64,000 nt of DNA from Paraburkholderia sartisoli (GCF_900107685.1 NZ_FNRQ01000002.1:248001-312000), one strand, 5' to 3'; positions 1 to 10,484 are shown, counted from the stretch's first letter. Translations and numbers: made by a program. The notes: a model not told the origin generated them from the letters alone.

Positions 1-486
1 CGCGCCGATTCGGCGCTGCAAAAGGCGAAAGGCGTCGCGGGCGTGACGGCGCGCACCGGTTCGTTCTCGATCTATCCTTCCACCGATCGTGACGGGCGCA
101 TTTCCGCGTGGCGTGGCCGCACGGAGGTGCAGCTCGAATCGCACGACTTCGCCGCTGCATCGAAGCTCGCGGGGCAACTGTCTTCGGTGATGCAGGTCGG
201 CAACGTGTCGTTCTCGCTGTCGCCGGAAGCGCAGCGCGCCGCCGAACAGAAGCTGACCGGCCAGGCGATCGCATCGTTCCGGCAGCAGGCGAAATCGTCG
301 GCTGAAGCGTTCGGCTACAGCAGCTATACGATTCGCGAAGTCAACGTCGGGCGCACCGGCGTGATGCCGCGTCCGATGATGATGATGAGCGCCCGCGCCG
401 ATGCGAAGGCCGCCGCGCCGATGCCGCTCGAAGGCGGGACGTCGACCGTGACCGTCAACGTGTCGGGCTCCGTGCAGATGAAGTAA
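1..486 (+). CDS. SIMPL (DUF541) domain protein, C-terminal part
   Basis: The frame is open from the first base and ends with TAA at 484-486, giving 161 residues of a protein that starts outside the window. The segment has the alternating strand and helix pattern of the SIMPL/DUF541 family (YggE-like): a run on separating shared variables and cutting repeated residues (AAEQKLTGQAIASFRQQAK), then a C-terminal strand rich in Thr and Val (TSTVTVNVSGSVQMK). Family members are periplasmic or secreted proteins linked to oxidative stress, with no settled biochemical role. A perfect hairpin follows 24 bases after the stop. The family call is by recognition only. Confidence 0.7.
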   Translation, partial: RADSALQKAKGVAGVTARTGSFSIYPSTDRDGRISAWRGRTEVQLESHDFAAASKLAGQLSSVMQVGNVSFSLSPEAQRAAEQKLTGQAIASFRQQAKSSAEAFGYSSYTIREVNVGRTGVMPRPMMMMSARADAKAAAPMPLEGGTSTVTVNVSGSVQMK

Positions 487-509
487 CGCGGCGCGCACAC
501 CCACCATGT

Positions 510-537
510 GAAACGCCCCGGCATGCCGGGGCGTTTC
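510..537. terminator. Bidirectional terminator between SIMPL gene and lgt
   Basis: A 28-base perfect palindrome (arms gaaacgccccggca / tgccggggcgtttc) lies between two convergent genes. It has a GC-rich stem with A-rich and T-rich ends, so it can terminate transcription from both sides. Confidence 0.85.
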
Positions 538-573
538 CATTTCAAGCTTCAGGGTCAGGCAGAAGCGTGCCGG

Positions 574-1473
574 TCAGTTCGCGCCCACCGCCGGCTGGCG
601 GCGACCGCGGCGGTACGCCCACAGCAGCATGAGCACGCCCGCGATCACCATCGGCAGCGACAGCCACTGCCCCATCGAAAGCCCGAGCGCCAGCAATCCG
701 AGGAAATCGTCCGGCTCGCGCGCGAACTCGACGGTGAAGCGCGCGAGGCCATAACCGATCAGGAACACCGCGGACGCCGCACCCACCGGCCGCGGCTTGC
801 GCGTGAAGAACCACAGCACGAGGAAGAGCGCGACGCCTTCCAGCGCGATCTCGTACAGCTGCGACGGATGACGCGGCAGCATGTGATAGTGCGCGTACAC
901 ATCGGCGAGATGCCAGCGCGACGTGAGATCCGGATGCGCCGCCATCCAGCCCGCATCTTCGTTGGCCGCGCTGGGAAACAACATGGCCCACGGCGACGTC
1001 GGGTCCGTCACGCGCCCCCACAGTTCGCCGTTGATGAAGTTGCCAAGACGCCCGGCGGCGAGCCCCGTCGGCACCATCGGCGCGACGAAGTCGGTCACCT
1101 GCAGCCACGTGCGCTTGCGCTGCCACGCGAAGAGCGCCATCGCGAGCGTCACGCCGAGAAAGCCGCCGTGAAACGACATGCCGCCTTCCCAGACCTTGAA
1201 GACGTCGAGCGGATGCGCGAAATACCAGCTTGCCTTGTAGAACAGCACGTAGCCGATCCGGCCGCCGAGAATCGTACCGAGCACGCCGTAGAACAGCATG
1301 TCGTCGATGTCCTTCGCGGTCCAGCCCTGCGCCGCCACGTGCGGCAGCCGCAACCGCAGGCGGCCGACGACGATGGCCGCAATGAACGCCACGAGGTACA
1401 TCAGGCCGTACCAGCGCACCGCGAGCGGTCCCAGATGGATGGCAACGGGATCGAGATTGGGGTGAATGAGCAT
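574..1473 (-). CDS. lgt: Prolipoprotein diacylglyceryl transferase
   Basis: This 299-residue inner-membrane enzyme transfers the diacylglyceryl group from phosphatidylglycerol to the lipobox cysteine of prolipoproteins, the first step of lipoprotein maturation. Recognisable family motifs are RWYGLMYL near residue 20, HGGFLGV in the middle, the Lgt signature [14 protein letters not shown], and RHPSQLYE before the last membrane helices. About seven hydrophobic segments are present and the length is normal. It is convergent with the SIMPL gene and followed by the shared terminator at 510-537. The LysR gene upstream on the same strand ends 36 bases before it, so the two may be cotranscribed. Confidence 0.97.
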   Translation of the reverse strand: MLIHPNLDPVAIHLGPLAVRWYGLMYLVAFIAAIVVGRLRLRLPHVAAQGWTAKDIDDMLFYGVLGTILGGRIGYVLFYKASWYFAHPLDVFKVWEGGMSFHGGFLGVTLAMALFAWQRKRTWLQVTDFVAPMVPTGLAAGRLGNFINGELWGRVTDPTSPWAMLFPSAANEDAGWMAAHPDLTSRWHLADVYAHYHMLPRHPSQLYEIALEGVALFLVLWFFTRKPRPVGAASAVFLIGYGLARFTVEFAREPDDFLGLLALGLSMGQWLSLPMVIAGVLMLLWAYRRGRRQPAVGAN

Positions 1474-1508
1474 GTGTTTTTATGGGTGGTTCAACTGCGG
1501 GTTCTGGA

Positions 1509-2576
1509 TCAGCGCCTGCGCGCACGGGTTGACACCGGCTTCGCCGATGACGTTGACGCGGGCTGCGCCTGTGGTTTCGGTTTCGGCTTCGATTGTGGTT
1601 TCGATTTCGGTCCCGTCCGCTCAGACGCCCCGGACGCCGCAAGGTTCGCCACATAGGCGCGCACGATGTCGATAAAGCCCGCGAGCACCGGGCTCACCTC
1701 GCCCGTGCGCCAGACGAGGCCGGTCTCGATGGCGGGCACCGATTCGCGCAACGGACGGTAGACGACGCCGGTGCGCCGCAGGTTACGCAGCGATTGCGGC
1801 ACCAGTGCGACGCCCATGCCAGCCGACACGAGGCTTACGATCGTCTGCATCTGGATGGCTTCCTGGCCGATGCGCGGCGTGAGGCCCGCGACGCCGTAGC
1901 AATCCATAATGATGTCATAAAAGCCTGGCGCGAAACGCCTTGGGAAGATCACGAGCGGCACATCGGCGACGTCGCGCAGGCTGACAGGCGTGTCGCGCCA
2001 GTCTTCGCCGGAATGTGTGTCGACCCGCGCCGCGACCTCCGACGACATCGCGATCACCAGCGACTCGCGCGCGATCGGCAGCCACGACAGCTGCGCGAGG
2101 TGGCGCGGCGGCAGCGGCGCGATCACGAGCCCCGCATCCACGCGGCCCGCGACGAGTTCGTCGATCTGCACGTCGCTCGTCGCTTCGGCGAGTTGCAGGC
2201 GCACGCGCGGGTGCCGTGCGCCGAAATCGCGCAGCAGGTGCGGCAACAGGCCGTAATCCGCCGTCGAAACAAACGCGAGCGACAGCACGCCCGCCTCGCC
2301 GCGCGCGAGGCCCTGCGCGAGCGGGCGCAGCCCCTCGGCGCTCGCCAGCAGGCGGCGCACCTCCGGCAGCAGGTCGGCGCCCACCTGCGTGAGCTCGACG
2401 GACCGTTTGGTGCGCGCGAACAGCTCGACGCCGAGGGTGTCTTCCAGCGCGCGGATGGCCTGCGAGAGCGGCGGCTGCGTCATCGACAGGCGCGCGGCCG
2501 CGCGCCCAAAGTGCTTCTCTTCGGCGACGGCGATAAAGTAGCGCAACTGGCGCAGATCCGGGGTGACGGCTTGCAT
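1509..2576 (-). CDS. LysR-family transcriptional regulator with Lys/Pro-rich tail
   Basis: A 355-residue LysR-type regulator. The N-terminal winged helix-turn-helix is clear (LRQLRYFIAVAEEKHFGRAA, then RLSMTQPPLSQAIRALE), followed by a periplasmic-binding-like effector domain to about residue 315. The last 35 residues are a low-complexity Lys/Pro/Ala tail (repeated SKPKPKPQ-like units) not usual for the family, making it about 40 residues longer than typical. It is divergent from ilvD across about 180 bases, the classical arrangement for a LysR protein controlling its neighbour, so it may regulate ilvD. That link and the effector are inference. Confidence 0.9.
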   Translation of the reverse strand: MQAVTPDLRQLRYFIAVAEEKHFGRAAARLSMTQPPLSQAIRALEDTLGVELFARTKRSVELTQVGADLLPEVRRLLASAEGLRPLAQGLARGEAGVLSLAFVSTADYGLLPHLLRDFGARHPRVRLQLAEATSDVQIDELVAGRVDAGLVIAPLPPRHLAQLSWLPIARESLVIAMSSEVAARVDTHSGEDWRDTPVSLRDVADVPLVIFPRRFAPGFYDIIMDCYGVAGLTPRIGQEAIQMQTIVSLVSAGMGVALVPQSLRNLRRTGVVYRPLRESVPAIETGLVWRTGEVSPVLAGFIDIVRAYVANLAASGASERTGPKSKPQSKPKPKPQAQPASTSSAKPVSTRARRR

Positions 2577-2757
2577 CGACTGATACTTTTTCCGACCTGA
2601 TCAAGCCCGAATAGTATATTGGACACGTGCCTCGATACACTGCATTCTTGCACGACGTGCTGAAAACCCCCGCCCTGCACCTCCCGGACAGCGGCGTTCC
2701 CCAACAACACACAGCACTCCGGGCGCGATTCACGGACAGGACAACACGGAGCTCCCC

Positions 2758-4431
2758 ATGGCGTACAACCGTCGTTCGAAGAACATCACAGAGGGCGTCG
2801 CACGCGCGCCAAACCGGTCGATGTATTACGCGCTCGGCTACGAGAAAGCCGATTTCGACAAGCCGATGATCGGCATCGCAAACGGCCACTCGACCATCAC
2901 GCCGTGCAATTCCGGCCTGCAGCGTCTCGCCGACGCTGCGGTGAAGGCCGTCAGGCTGTCCGACGCGAACCCTCAGATTTTCGGCACGCCGACCATTTCG
3001 GACGGCATGTCGATGGGCACCGAGGGCATGAAGTACTCGCTCGTGTCGCGCGAAGTGATCTCGGACTGCATCGAAACCTGCGTGCAGGGCCAGTGGATGG
3101 ACGGCGTGGTCGTGATCGGCGGCTGCGACAAGAACATGCCGGGCGGCATGATCGCGCTGGCGCGCGTCAACGTGCCGGGCATCTACGTCTACGGCGGCAC
3201 GATCCGCCCGGGCAACTGGAAGGGCAAGGATCTGACGATCGTGTCGTCGTTCGAGGCCGTCGGCGAATTCACGGCCGGGCGCATGTCGCAGGACGATTTC
3301 GAGGGCATCGAAAAGAACGCGTGCCCGTCGTCGGGTTCGTGCGGCGGCATGTACACCGCCAACACGATGAGCTCGTCGTTCGAGGCGCTCGGCATGTCGC
3401 TGCTGTATTCGTCGACGATGGCTAACCCCGACGACGAAAAGGTCGGTTCGGCCGCCGAATCCGCACGCGTGCTGGTCGAAGCGGTAAAGAAGGACCTGAA
3501 GCCGCGCGACATCATCACGAAGAAATCGATCGAAAACGCCGTGGCCGTGATCATGGCGACCGGCGGTTCGACGAACGCCGTGCTGCACTTCCTCGCGATC
3601 GCGCACGCCGCCGAAGTGGAATGGACCATCGACGACTTCGAGCGCATGCGCAAGAAAGTGCCGGTGATCTGCGACCTGAAGCCGTCGGGCCAGTACGTGG
3701 CGACGGACCTGCACAAGGCGGGCGGCATTCCGCAGGTCATGAAGATCCTGCTGGACGCGGGTCTGCTGCACGGCGACTGCATGACGATCACGGGCAAGAC
3801 GATGGCGGAAGAACTGAAGGACGTGCCGTCGAAGCCGCGCGCCGACCAGAAGGTGATCTTTCCGATCGACAAGGCGCTGTACAGGGAAGGCCATCTCGCG
3901 ATCCTGAAGGGCAACCTCGCACCGGAAGGCGCGGTCGCGAAGATCACCGGGCTGAAGAACCCGGTGATCACGGGCCCGGCGCGCGTGTTCGACGACGAGC
4001 AGAGCGCGATGGAAGCCATCCTCGCCGACAGGATCAAGCCGGGCGACGTGCTGGTGCTGCGTTATCTCGGGCCGAAGGGCGGCCCTGGCATGCCGGAAAT
4101 GCTCGCGCCCACTTCCGCGCTGATCGGCAAGGGCCTCGGCGAATCCGTCGGCCTGATCACGGACGGCCGCTTCTCGGGCGGCACGTGGGGCATGGTGGTC
4201 GGCCACGTCGCACCGGAAGCGTTCGCGGGCGGCACGATCGGTCTCGTGCAGGAAGGCGATTCGATCACGATCGATGCGCACCGGCTGCTGCTCGAGCTGA
4301 ACGTCGGGGCGGCCGAACTGGAGCGCCGCCGCGCGGCATGGCGGCAACCGAAGCCGCGTTACACGCGCGGCGTGCTGGCGAAGTATGCCGCGCTCGCGCT
4401 GCCGGCCAACAAGGGCGCGATTACGGGCTGA
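2758..4431 (+). CDS. ilvD: Dihydroxy-acid dehydratase
   Basis: A 557-residue IlvD/Edd-family Fe-S dehydratase that turns 2,3-dihydroxy-isovalerate or 2,3-dihydroxy-3-methylvalerate into the 2-keto acids of valine, leucine and isoleucine synthesis. Cluster and metal motifs are visible: [10 protein letters not shown] near residue 123, [17 protein letters not shown] near 195, and the C-terminal [19 protein letters not shown]. The start ATG has GGAG eight bases upstream (acacggagctcccc), and the protein begins [18 protein letters not shown] as in the short clade of the family. A strong terminator follows. Confidence 0.97.
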   Translation: MAYNRRSKNITEGVARAPNRSMYYALGYEKADFDKPMIGIANGHSTITPCNSGLQRLADAAVKAVRLSDANPQIFGTPTISDGMSMGTEGMKYSLVSREVISDCIETCVQGQWMDGVVVIGGCDKNMPGGMIALARVNVPGIYVYGGTIRPGNWKGKDLTIVSSFEAVGEFTAGRMSQDDFEGIEKNACPSSGSCGGMYTANTMSSSFEALGMSLLYSSTMANPDDEKVGSAAESARVLVEAVKKDLKPRDIITKKSIENAVAVIMATGGSTNAVLHFLAIAHAAEVEWTIDDFERMRKKVPVICDLKPSGQYVATDLHKAGGIPQVMKILLDAGLLHGDCMTITGKTMAEELKDVPSKPRADQKVIFPIDKALYREGHLAILKGNLAPEGAVAKITGLKNPVITGPARVFDDEQSAMEAILADRIKPGDVLVLRYLGPKGGPGMPEMLAPTSALIGKGLGESVGLITDGRFSGGTWGMVVGHVAPEAFAGGTIGLVQEGDSITIDAHRLLLELNVGAAELERRRAAWRQPKPRYTRGVLAKYAALALPANKGAITG

Positions 4432-4488
4432 TGCGGGAACGCGAAGGCTGATGCCGCGAGGCCCAGCCGGGAAAGGCTTCACGCAGCA

Positions 4489-4526
4489 CAAAGGGGCACA
4501 CGACGAGTCGTGTGCCCCTTTGCTTT
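4489..4526 (+). terminator. Rho-independent terminator after ilvD
   Basis: A 14-base perfect stem (aaaggggcacacga / tcgtgtgccccttt) with a four-base loop is followed by tgctttta. It lies 58 bases after the ilvD stop and before the cytochrome c gene. Confidence 0.85.
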
Positions 4527-4585
4527 TATAATGCGTCGACAAGAAGTCAATCTAAAGTCCGGCACACGCACCGGCGGAGACCAGA

Positions 4586-4918
4586 ATGAATCGGAAGTCG
4601 TATGCAGCAATGGCGTTTGCGGGCGCACTGGCAGTCGGCGCGACGGCACATGCACAGGAACCGCCTGGCGGCGGCCTCGCCCTCGCGAGGGCGCAGAACT
4701 GCATGAGCTGCCACTCGGTGAACCGGCCGCTCATGGGGCCGGCGCTGCACGACGTGGCGACCCGCTACGCGACGCGCAGCAATGCGGTGACCTATCTGTC
4801 GCACAAGATCATCGACGGGAGCACGGGCGTCTGGGGGCCGGTGTCGATGCCCGCCAATACGCAGCTTTCACCCGATCAGGCCGTGGCGCTCGCCACCTGG
4901 ATCCTTTCGCTGAAGTAA
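4586..4918 (+). CDS. Small periplasmic c-type cytochrome
   Basis: A 110-residue secreted monohaem cytochrome c. Residues 1-24 form a signal peptide ending ATAHAQ. The haem-attachment motif CMSCH sits at about residues 39-43, and a candidate axial methionine lies in WGPVSMPAN near residue 90, so this is a class I cytochrome of the c552/c551 type. The start has an upstream gcggagacc Shine-Dalgarno-like sequence. It stands alone between the ilvD terminator and a convergent gene, so its redox partner cannot be read from context. Confidence 0.9.
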   Translation: MNRKSYAAMAFAGALAVGATAHAQEPPGGGLALARAQNCMSCHSVNRPLMGPALHDVATRYATRSNAVTYLSHKIIDGSTGVWGPVSMPANTQLSPDQAVALATWILSLK

Positions 4919-4973
4919 GCCAGTTGCGCCTCGCGTCCAGCGGCGTTTTCAATGGCCGCGCAGCAGGTCACGT

Positions 4974-5570
4974 TCAGGACTGACGTCTGCGCTCTTCTTC
5001 CACCGCTTCGCGCACCCAGTTGCTCATCTGCGCTTCGAGCACCGCGCCCACCTCCTTCGCGATCTGGCCGACGAGCCACGTCGCGTGGACCTGCATCGCC
5101 GCGCGACAGCGTTCCTCGATCACTTCCTGTCCCGGTCCGCGAAGGTAAGCCGTGAACTTCCCGCGCAGGTGCTCCGCGAGCGCATCGGCGTTGGGGGCGG
5201 CTGCGCGGGGTGCTTCGGGCGCTTCGGGCGTATGGAGCGAGGCAGCCGGTTGCGCTGGCACCGCCGAGGCGGCAGCGGCCATCGTGGGCGGGGCGGCAAC
5301 GGCTTCGGGCGGCGTAACGGGCTCCGCGGCCGGAACAACCGGTGCAGCCGGCGCGGCAGTCACTGCTTCAGGTGCGTGCGCGGGCGCCGGGGCCTTCGGC
5401 GTGGGGGCCTCGAATACGTCTTCCAGCACCGGCACGTCCTCGGCCGTATCGACCGGCGCGGCCGGTGCCGGCACGTGATGGCTCCGCGTGGGACTGCCGG
5501 TGACGAGCACGTCGGTCAGAAGCGGAATCGCCTCGTCGGGGCTGTCTTTGCTGTCGCTGGAATGGGACAC
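4974..5570 (-). CDS. DUF2486 family protein
   Basis: A 198-residue protein of a Burkholderiales family of unknown function (DUF2486). The N-terminus (DEAIPLLTDVLV, then VPVLEDVF) carries short acidic motifs. Residues 60-130 are an Ala/Pro/Glu/Val-rich disordered linker, and the C-terminal 70 residues (LRGKFTAYLRGPGQEVIEER onward) are predicted helical. It is the last gene of a leftward group pepA-holC-DUF2486, about 80 bases after holC. Association with a DNA polymerase III accessory subunit is a conserved neighbourhood as I recall it, and no function follows from it. Confidence 0.8.
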   Translation of the reverse strand: MSHSSDSKDSPDEAIPLLTDVLVTGSPTRSHHVPAPAAPVDTAEDVPVLEDVFEAPTPKAPAPAHAPEAVTAAPAAPVVPAAEPVTPPEAVAAPPTMAAAASAVPAQPAASLHTPEAPEAPRAAAPNADALAEHLRGKFTAYLRGPGQEVIEERCRAAMQVHATWLVGQIAKEVGAVLEAQMSNWVREAVEEERRRQS

Positions 5571-5649
5571 GAATACACTCCGTCGATGGATCGGGCGAGC
5601 CGATATGGGTCGAAGCCGGGGCGCCGCGTACCTGCGTCGAACGCAGAAC

Positions 5650-6066
5650 TCAGCCGCCCTGCTTGTAGTTGTTCAGAGGATAGCCGCGATCGCGGTAAAA
5701 GCGATAGCGTTCCCGACCGGCCGCCAGTTCATCGGGCGCGTTGCCGACCACTTCGAGCAGCCGTTCGAACCGCGCGAACTGTGCCGGCACGCCGGCACCC
5801 AGGTTCAGCAGCACCTGATGGTGCGGCGCATCGTCGAGATCCGTCGTGAGCACGATCGGCGTGGTGGCGGCGAGCGCGCTGCCGGCCATGCAGTGCGGCA
5901 CGAAATCGAGCGGCGAGAACGTCCACAGCTGTTCGTCGAGGACGCGCAGCCGCGCGGCGTCGGCCAGTACGACCGTCGGCTGGCCCGCCTGATACGCCTT
6001 GCGCAGCAGGCGGCACGCGTACTGCAGCGCGTCGCCGACGTTCGAGTGGAAGTCGATCCGCGTCAT
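5650..6066 (-). CDS. holC: DNA polymerase III chi subunit
   Basis: A 138-residue HolC-family protein, the chi subunit of the clamp-loader complex that bridges the replisome to single-stranded-DNA-binding protein. Family features are the start MTRIDFHSNVGDALQYACRL, the segment VLDEQLWTFSPLDFVPHC and the C-terminal RYRFYRDRGYPLNNYKQGG. It lies 49 bases downstream of pepA on the same strand, a gene pair seen in many proteobacteria. Confidence 0.93.
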   Translation of the reverse strand: MTRIDFHSNVGDALQYACRLLRKAYQAGQPTVVLADAARLRVLDEQLWTFSPLDFVPHCMAGSALAATTPIVLTTDLDDAPHHQVLLNLGAGVPAQFARFERLLEVVGNAPDELAAGRERYRFYRDRGYPLNNYKQGG

Positions 6067-6115
6067 GCCCCGCTCCGCACTGCCACACGTGTACCCACGC
6101 TCGTGCCGCGAAGCG

Positions 6116-7627
6116 TCATTGCGCCGCGCGGTCGATCAGGAACTGCGCGAGGAGCGGCACTGGACGGCCTGTCGCGCCCTTCGCCGCGCCGCTCTTCCAT
6201 GCCGTGCCGGCGATGTCGAGGTGGGCCCACGGATAGCCCTCGGTGAAGCGCGACAGGAAGCACGCTGCCGTCACGCTGCCCGCCGGACGGCCGCCGATGT
6301 TCGCGATGTCCGCGAAATTCGATTTCAGCTGATCCTGGTACTCGTCGTCGAGCGGCAGACGCCACGCCGGGTCGGATGCTTCCTTCGATGCGTCCAGCAG
6401 CTCGCCCGCGAGCGCGTCGTCCTTCGAGAAGAGACCGCTGTTGTGATGGCCGAGCGCGATGATGCAGGCGCCCGTCAGCGTGGCGATATCGATCACGGCT
6501 GCCGGCTTGAAGCGCTTCGCGTACGTGAGCGCGTCGCACAGGATGAGGCGGCCCTCGGCGTCCGTGTTCAGCACTTCGATCGTGAGACCCGACATGCTGG
6601 TGACGATGTCGCCCGGCTTCGTCGCCGTCGCCGACGGCATGTTTTCAACGGCCGGAATGATGCCGACGACGTTGATCTTCAGGCCCATTTCCGCGACCGC
6701 GCGCAACGTGCCGAGCACCGAACCCGCGCCGCACATGTCGTACTTCATTTCGTCCATGCTTTCGCCGGGCTTGAGCGAAATGCCGCCCGTGTCGAACGTC
6801 ACGCCCTTGCCGACCAGCACGACCGGCGCGGCTTTCGCGGCACCGCCCTGGTACTGCAGCACGATGAACTGGGCCGGCTCGACCGAGCCGCGCGTGACCG
6901 ACAGGAACGAGCCCATCTTGAGCGCCTCGGCCTGTTTCTCGCCCAGCACCTCGACCTTCAGCTTCCAGTCTTTCGCGAGCTTTTTCGCGGTGTTCGCGAG
7001 GTAGCCCGGCGTGCAGACGTTGCCCGGCAGATTGCCGAGGTCGCGCGTGAGGTCCATGCCGTTGGCGAGCGCGGCGCCCTGCTTCGCGGCGAGCTTCGCG
7101 GCTTTTTCGTCGACGGTGTCGACGCTGAAGACGATGCGCCTGAGCGCCCGCACGCTGTTATCGGGTTTGCTCTTCATCTGCGTGAAACGGTAGGTCTGTT
7201 CGCGCAGCGCGAGGATGGCGGCGCGCACGTTCCAGTCGCTCGTGCGTTCCTGCACCGGCAGTTGCGCGAGCGTGAACGTGACCTGCACGACCTTCGTGGT
7301 GAGGAGCGCGCGCCATGCGGCGCGCACGGCGTCGCCGTAGGCTTTCTGCGTGAACACATCCTGTTTGCCGAGACCGACGAGCAGCACGCGGGAAGCGCCG
7401 ATGCCTGAAACTTCGTGCAGGAACAGCGTGGCGCCGCTCTTGCCGTCCATGTCGCCCGCCTTGATGATGCGGGTGAGGAGACCTTTGGTTGCCACGTCGA
7501 TTTCGAGAGCGGCACCTGAAAGCGTCTGCGACTCGAACACGCCGATCACGATGCAATCGGATTTTCCGGTCAGGAACCCGTTTGACGAGCCTTTGCTCCA
7601 ATCACAGGCTTTTATGCTAAAGTCCAT
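6116..7627 (-). CDS. pepA: Cytosolic leucyl aminopeptidase (M17)
   Basis: A 503-residue M17 metallo-exopeptidase that removes N-terminal residues from peptides and works as a di-zinc hexamer. The family signature NTDAEGRL is present, as are the metal-binding [14 protein letters not shown] segment and [15 protein letters not shown] longer open frame exists upstream, but ATG at 7627 gives the normal start [10 protein letters not shown], and the extra residues do not look like PepA. Some PepA proteins also bind DNA, which cannot be judged here. It is divergent from lptF and heads the holC-DUF2486 group. Confidence 0.96.
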   Translation of the reverse strand: MDFSIKACDWSKGSSNGFLTGKSDCIVIGVFESQTLSGAALEIDVATKGLLTRIIKAGDMDGKSGATLFLHEVSGIGASRVLLVGLGKQDVFTQKAYGDAVRAAWRALLTTKVVQVTFTLAQLPVQERTSDWNVRAAILALREQTYRFTQMKSKPDNSVRALRRIVFSVDTVDEKAAKLAAKQGAALANGMDLTRDLGNLPGNVCTPGYLANTAKKLAKDWKLKVEVLGEKQAEALKMGSFLSVTRGSVEPAQFIVLQYQGGAAKAAPVVLVGKGVTFDTGGISLKPGESMDEMKYDMCGAGSVLGTLRAVAEMGLKINVVGIIPAVENMPSATATKPGDIVTSMSGLTIEVLNTDAEGRLILCDALTYAKRFKPAAVIDIATLTGACIIALGHHNSGLFSKDDALAGELLDASKEASDPAWRLPLDDEYQDQLKSNFADIANIGGRPAGSVTAACFLSRFTEGYPWAHLDIAGTAWKSGAAKGATGRPVPLLAQFLIDRAAQ

Positions 7628-7764
7628 CGCGCTTGTCCTCGGATAAAATCTGGGCTTAGGATGAAAGCCGCAATTATCCGCTATTTTTCCTGCGGCGGCT
7701 GCAAGGAAGGCGTTACGGCAATCAACCCGGGCGACTTCCCGGGCACGCCCTCTCTTCATCAACA

Positions 7765-8865
7765 ATGATCTTCGAACGCTCCCTCCAGCGCGAACTCGCG
7801 TATACGGCTGGTGCCGTGTTCATGGTTCTGCTGACGCTAGTGCTGACGACGATGATGATCCGCATCGTCGGCTTTGCCGCGTCGGGCGAGATCGATCCGC
7901 GCGACGTCCTGGTCCTGATCGGTCTCACCGTGATCGGCTACCTGGCGATCATGCTCGTCGCGACGCTTTTCGTGTCGATCCTGTTCGTCCTCACGCGCTG
8001 GTACAAAGATTCCGAAATGGTGGTGTGGCACGCGTCGGGCGTGAGCCTCACGCGCCTCATCAAGCCGATCGCCGTGTTTTCGACGCCGATCGTCATTCTC
8101 ATCATGTTCTTCGTGTTCGTCGGCTGGCCGTGGTCGAACCAGCAGAGCAAGCTGATCCGCGCGCGTTTCCAGCAGCGCGATGAAGTGTCGATGCTGGCGC
8201 CGGGCCAGTTCCGCGAATCGCCGGCGAGCCACCGCGTGTTCTTCATCGAGAAGATGTCACCCGACCAGGGCCACGTCGAGAACGTCTTTGTGACGAGCAC
8301 CGAAAACGGCAAGGTCAGCGTGATCGTGTCGAAGAACGGCCATACCGAAACGCAGAAGAACGGCGACCGCTTTGTCGTGCTGGAAAACGGCCGGCGTTAC
8401 GACGGCGAGCCGGGTCATCCGGATTTCCGCATCATGGAATTCGAGCGTTACGGCGTGAAGATCCAGAGCCAGCCCGTGGTGAGCACACCCACGACAACCG
8501 GCACGCCGACGCTCGACCTGTTGCGCAATCCGACGAACGATAACCTGGCGGAATTCGCGTGGCGCGCCGGGCTGCCGCTGATCGCGATCAACCTGATGTT
8601 GCTGGCGATTCCGCTTGCGCACCAGAATCCGCGACGCAGCCGCACGATCAATCTGGTGATGGCGGTGCTGATTTATCTGACGTATTCGAATCTGCTGAAC
8701 GTGGTGCAATCCTGGATCGAGCAGGGCAAGCTTTCGTTTGGTGTCGGGATCATCGGGCTGCACGTCGTCGTGGCGGCGATTGTCGTCTTCCTGTTCTGGC
8801 TGCGCGTGCGCAACCGTCCGCTGTTCACGCGGGCGATGTTCCAACGTCCGTCGCAGGGGGCCTGA
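7765..8865 (+). CDS. lptF: LPS export permease LptF
   Basis: A 366-residue YjgP/YjgQ-family permease, one half of the inner-membrane LptFG pair that with LptB2 extracts LPS and passes it to LptC. It starts [19 protein letters not shown] and has about three N-terminal membrane helices, a periplasmic beta-jellyroll (roughly residues 110-260) and three C-terminal helices. The start ATG lies 137 bases from the divergent pepA start; there is no strong Shine-Dalgarno sequence. It is followed three bases after its stop by lptG, so the two are translated together. Confidence 0.96.
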   Translation: MIFERSLQRELAYTAGAVFMVLLTLVLTTMMIRIVGFAASGEIDPRDVLVLIGLTVIGYLAIMLVATLFVSILFVLTRWYKDSEMVVWHASGVSLTRLIKPIAVFSTPIVILIMFFVFVGWPWSNQQSKLIRARFQQRDEVSMLAPGQFRESPASHRVFFIEKMSPDQGHVENVFVTSTENGKVSVIVSKNGHTETQKNGDRFVVLENGRRYDGEPGHPDFRIMEFERYGVKIQSQPVVSTPTTTGTPTLDLLRNPTNDNLAEFAWRAGLPLIAINLMLLAIPLAHQNPRRSRTINLVMAVLIYLTYSNLLNVVQSWIEQGKLSFGVGIIGLHVVVAAIVVFLFWLRVRNRPLFTRAMFQRPSQGA

Positions 8866-8868
8866 CCG

Positions 8869-10017
8869 ATGCGTATTTATGAGCGGTATTTCGCACGGCA
8901 GATCTACCTCACGTTCATTTTCATTCTGTTCGCGTTTTCGGGTCTGTTCTTCTTTTTCGACCTGATCAACGAACTGAATTCCGTCGGCCACGGCAACTAC
9001 AAGTTCAGCTATGCCGTGCTGCGCGTCGCGCTGCAGACGCCCTCGCGCTTCTACGAAATCATTCCGGTTGCCGCGTTGATCAGCGCGATCTACGTGTTTG
9101 CGCAGATGGCGGCGAATTCCGAGTACACGATTTTCCGGGTATCCGGCCTCGCGACGAATCAGGCGTTGCGCTCGCTGATGAAGATCGGCATTCCGCTGGT
9201 GTTTTTGACCTACCTGATCGGCGAAGTCGTCGGCCCGTACACGGATCAGCTGTCGGAGCGCGTGCGCCTGGAGGCGTTGGGCTCCGCGGTGTCGACCAAT
9301 TTCGAATCGGGCGTATGGGTGAAGGACACGTTGACGGCGCGCGCGGATGGCGAGCAGGTGACGCGTTTTGTGAACGTTGGCGAACTGCGGCCGGACGCGA
9401 CGATCAGCAACGTGCGCATTTACGAGTTCGATTCGCAGTTTCGTCTGGCCAATGTGCGGATTGCGAAGACGGGCAGATACACGCCGCCGGGGCACTGGGA
9501 GCTGACCGACGTCACCGACACGCAGCTGATCGACGTCGTGCCGTCGGGCGCGAAACCCACCGATGCGTTGAACCCTGTGTATCGCGCGAAGCAGGTGACG
9601 CTACCTGAGTATTCGTTGCGTTCCGAGCTGACGCCGCAGATTCTTTCGGTGCTGCTGGTTTCGCCCGAGCGGATGTCGATGTTCAATCTTTTCCGCTACA
9701 TCCAGCATTTGACGGAGAATCACCAGGACACGCAGCGTTACCAGATCGCGTTGTGGCGCAAGCTGCTGTATCCGTTTGCGGTGTTCGTGATGCTGGTGCT
9801 GTCGTTGCCGTTTGCGTATCTGCATACGCGTGCGGGCGTGGTGGGGGTGAAGGTATTTGGCGGGATCATGCTTGGGATGAGTTTCCAGCTCGTCAACACG
9901 CTTTTTTCGCACATTGGCACGTTGAATACGTGGCCGGCGCCGTTGACGGCGGCGACACCCGGGTTGATTTATCTGGTGCTTGGGTTGGTCGGACTGAAAT
10001 GGGTTGATCGACACTAG
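8869..10017 (+). CDS. lptG: LPS export permease LptG
   Basis: A 382-residue partner of LptF with the same architecture: N-terminal helices starting MRIYERYFARQIYLTFIFIL, a periplasmic domain (about residues 120-290) and three C-terminal helices ending GLIYLVLGLVGLKWVDRH. The last 250 bases of the gene become markedly G+T-rich on the coding strand compared with its start (about 70% against about 52% in windows counted by hand), part of the compositional gradient toward the palindromic element at 10485. Confidence 0.96.
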   Translation: MRIYERYFARQIYLTFIFILFAFSGLFFFFDLINELNSVGHGNYKFSYAVLRVALQTPSRFYEIIPVAALISAIYVFAQMAANSEYTIFRVSGLATNQALRSLMKIGIPLVFLTYLIGEVVGPYTDQLSERVRLEALGSAVSTNFESGVWVKDTLTARADGEQVTRFVNVGELRPDATISNVRIYEFDSQFRLANVRIAKTGRYTPPGHWELTDVTDTQLIDVVPSGAKPTDALNPVYRAKQVTLPEYSLRSELTPQILSVLLVSPERMSMFNLFRYIQHLTENHQDTQRYQIALWRKLLYPFAVFVMLVLSLPFAYLHTRAGVVGVKVFGGIMLGMSFQLVNTLFSHIGTLNTWPAPLTAATPGLIYLVLGLVGLKWVDRH

Positions 10018-10043
10018 CGCGGTGGTTTTTTGCTGGAATCCGC

Positions 10044-10421
10044 ATGATGGCACTGCACGGTATTGTTCTCTTCGGGCATGGTGCGCGCGACGCGCGGTGG
10101 GCTGAGCCTTTTGAACGCCTCATGGCGAAGTTGTCCGCTGCGCGCGGAGATTCTGGGCCTGTTTCGCTGGCTTTTCTTGAGTTGATGTCGCCGGATTTGT
10201 CTTCTGCTATTGCTTCGCAGGTTGCTGCAGGGTGTTCGGTAATTACTGTCGTGCCGGTGTTTTTTGGGCAAGGTGGGCATGTCAGGCGGGATTTGCCTCT
10301 TCTTGTGGACCGCTGTCGCGGTGAGTTTCCTGATGTTGTTGTTCGCTGTTCCACAGCCGTTGGCGAGGACGATGCTGTCCTCGATGCTGTTGTTGGGTTT
10401 TGCCTTCGGCAGGTTTTTTAG
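10044..10421 (+). CDS. CbiX/SirB-type sirohydrochlorin chelatase-like protein
   Basis: A 125-residue short CbiX-family protein. These ferrochelatase-fold enzymes insert Co2+ or Fe2+ into sirohydrochlorin for cobalamin or siroheme. Two metal-binding histidines are expected and seen: LFGHGARD near residue 11 and VPVFFGQGGHVRRDLP near residue 80. The siroheme-producing uroporphyrinogen methyltransferase is nearby on the other side of the repeat element, and sulfite reductase needs siroheme, so iron insertion for siroheme is plausible. Third codon positions are unusually T-rich for this genome. The second codon is also ATG (10047), an alternative start. Confidence 0.85.
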   Translation: MMALHGIVLFGHGARDARWAEPFERLMAKLSAARGDSGPVSLAFLELMSPDLSSAIASQVAAGCSVITVVPVFFGQGGHVRRDLPLLVDRCRGEFPDVVVRCSTAVGEDDAVLDAVVGFCLRQVF

Positions 10422-10484
10422 GTTTTCTTCGTTTTTCTGTTTTTCTGTTTTTCTTTTGGCCTTTTCCTGGTCGATGCTTTTTTC

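Noticed and set aside
1915..4542. Very long minus-strand open frame over ilvD
   Set aside because: It is antisense to ilvD, Arg/His/Asp-rich and without any domain; its last part is LysR read out of frame. Typical GC-rich shadow.
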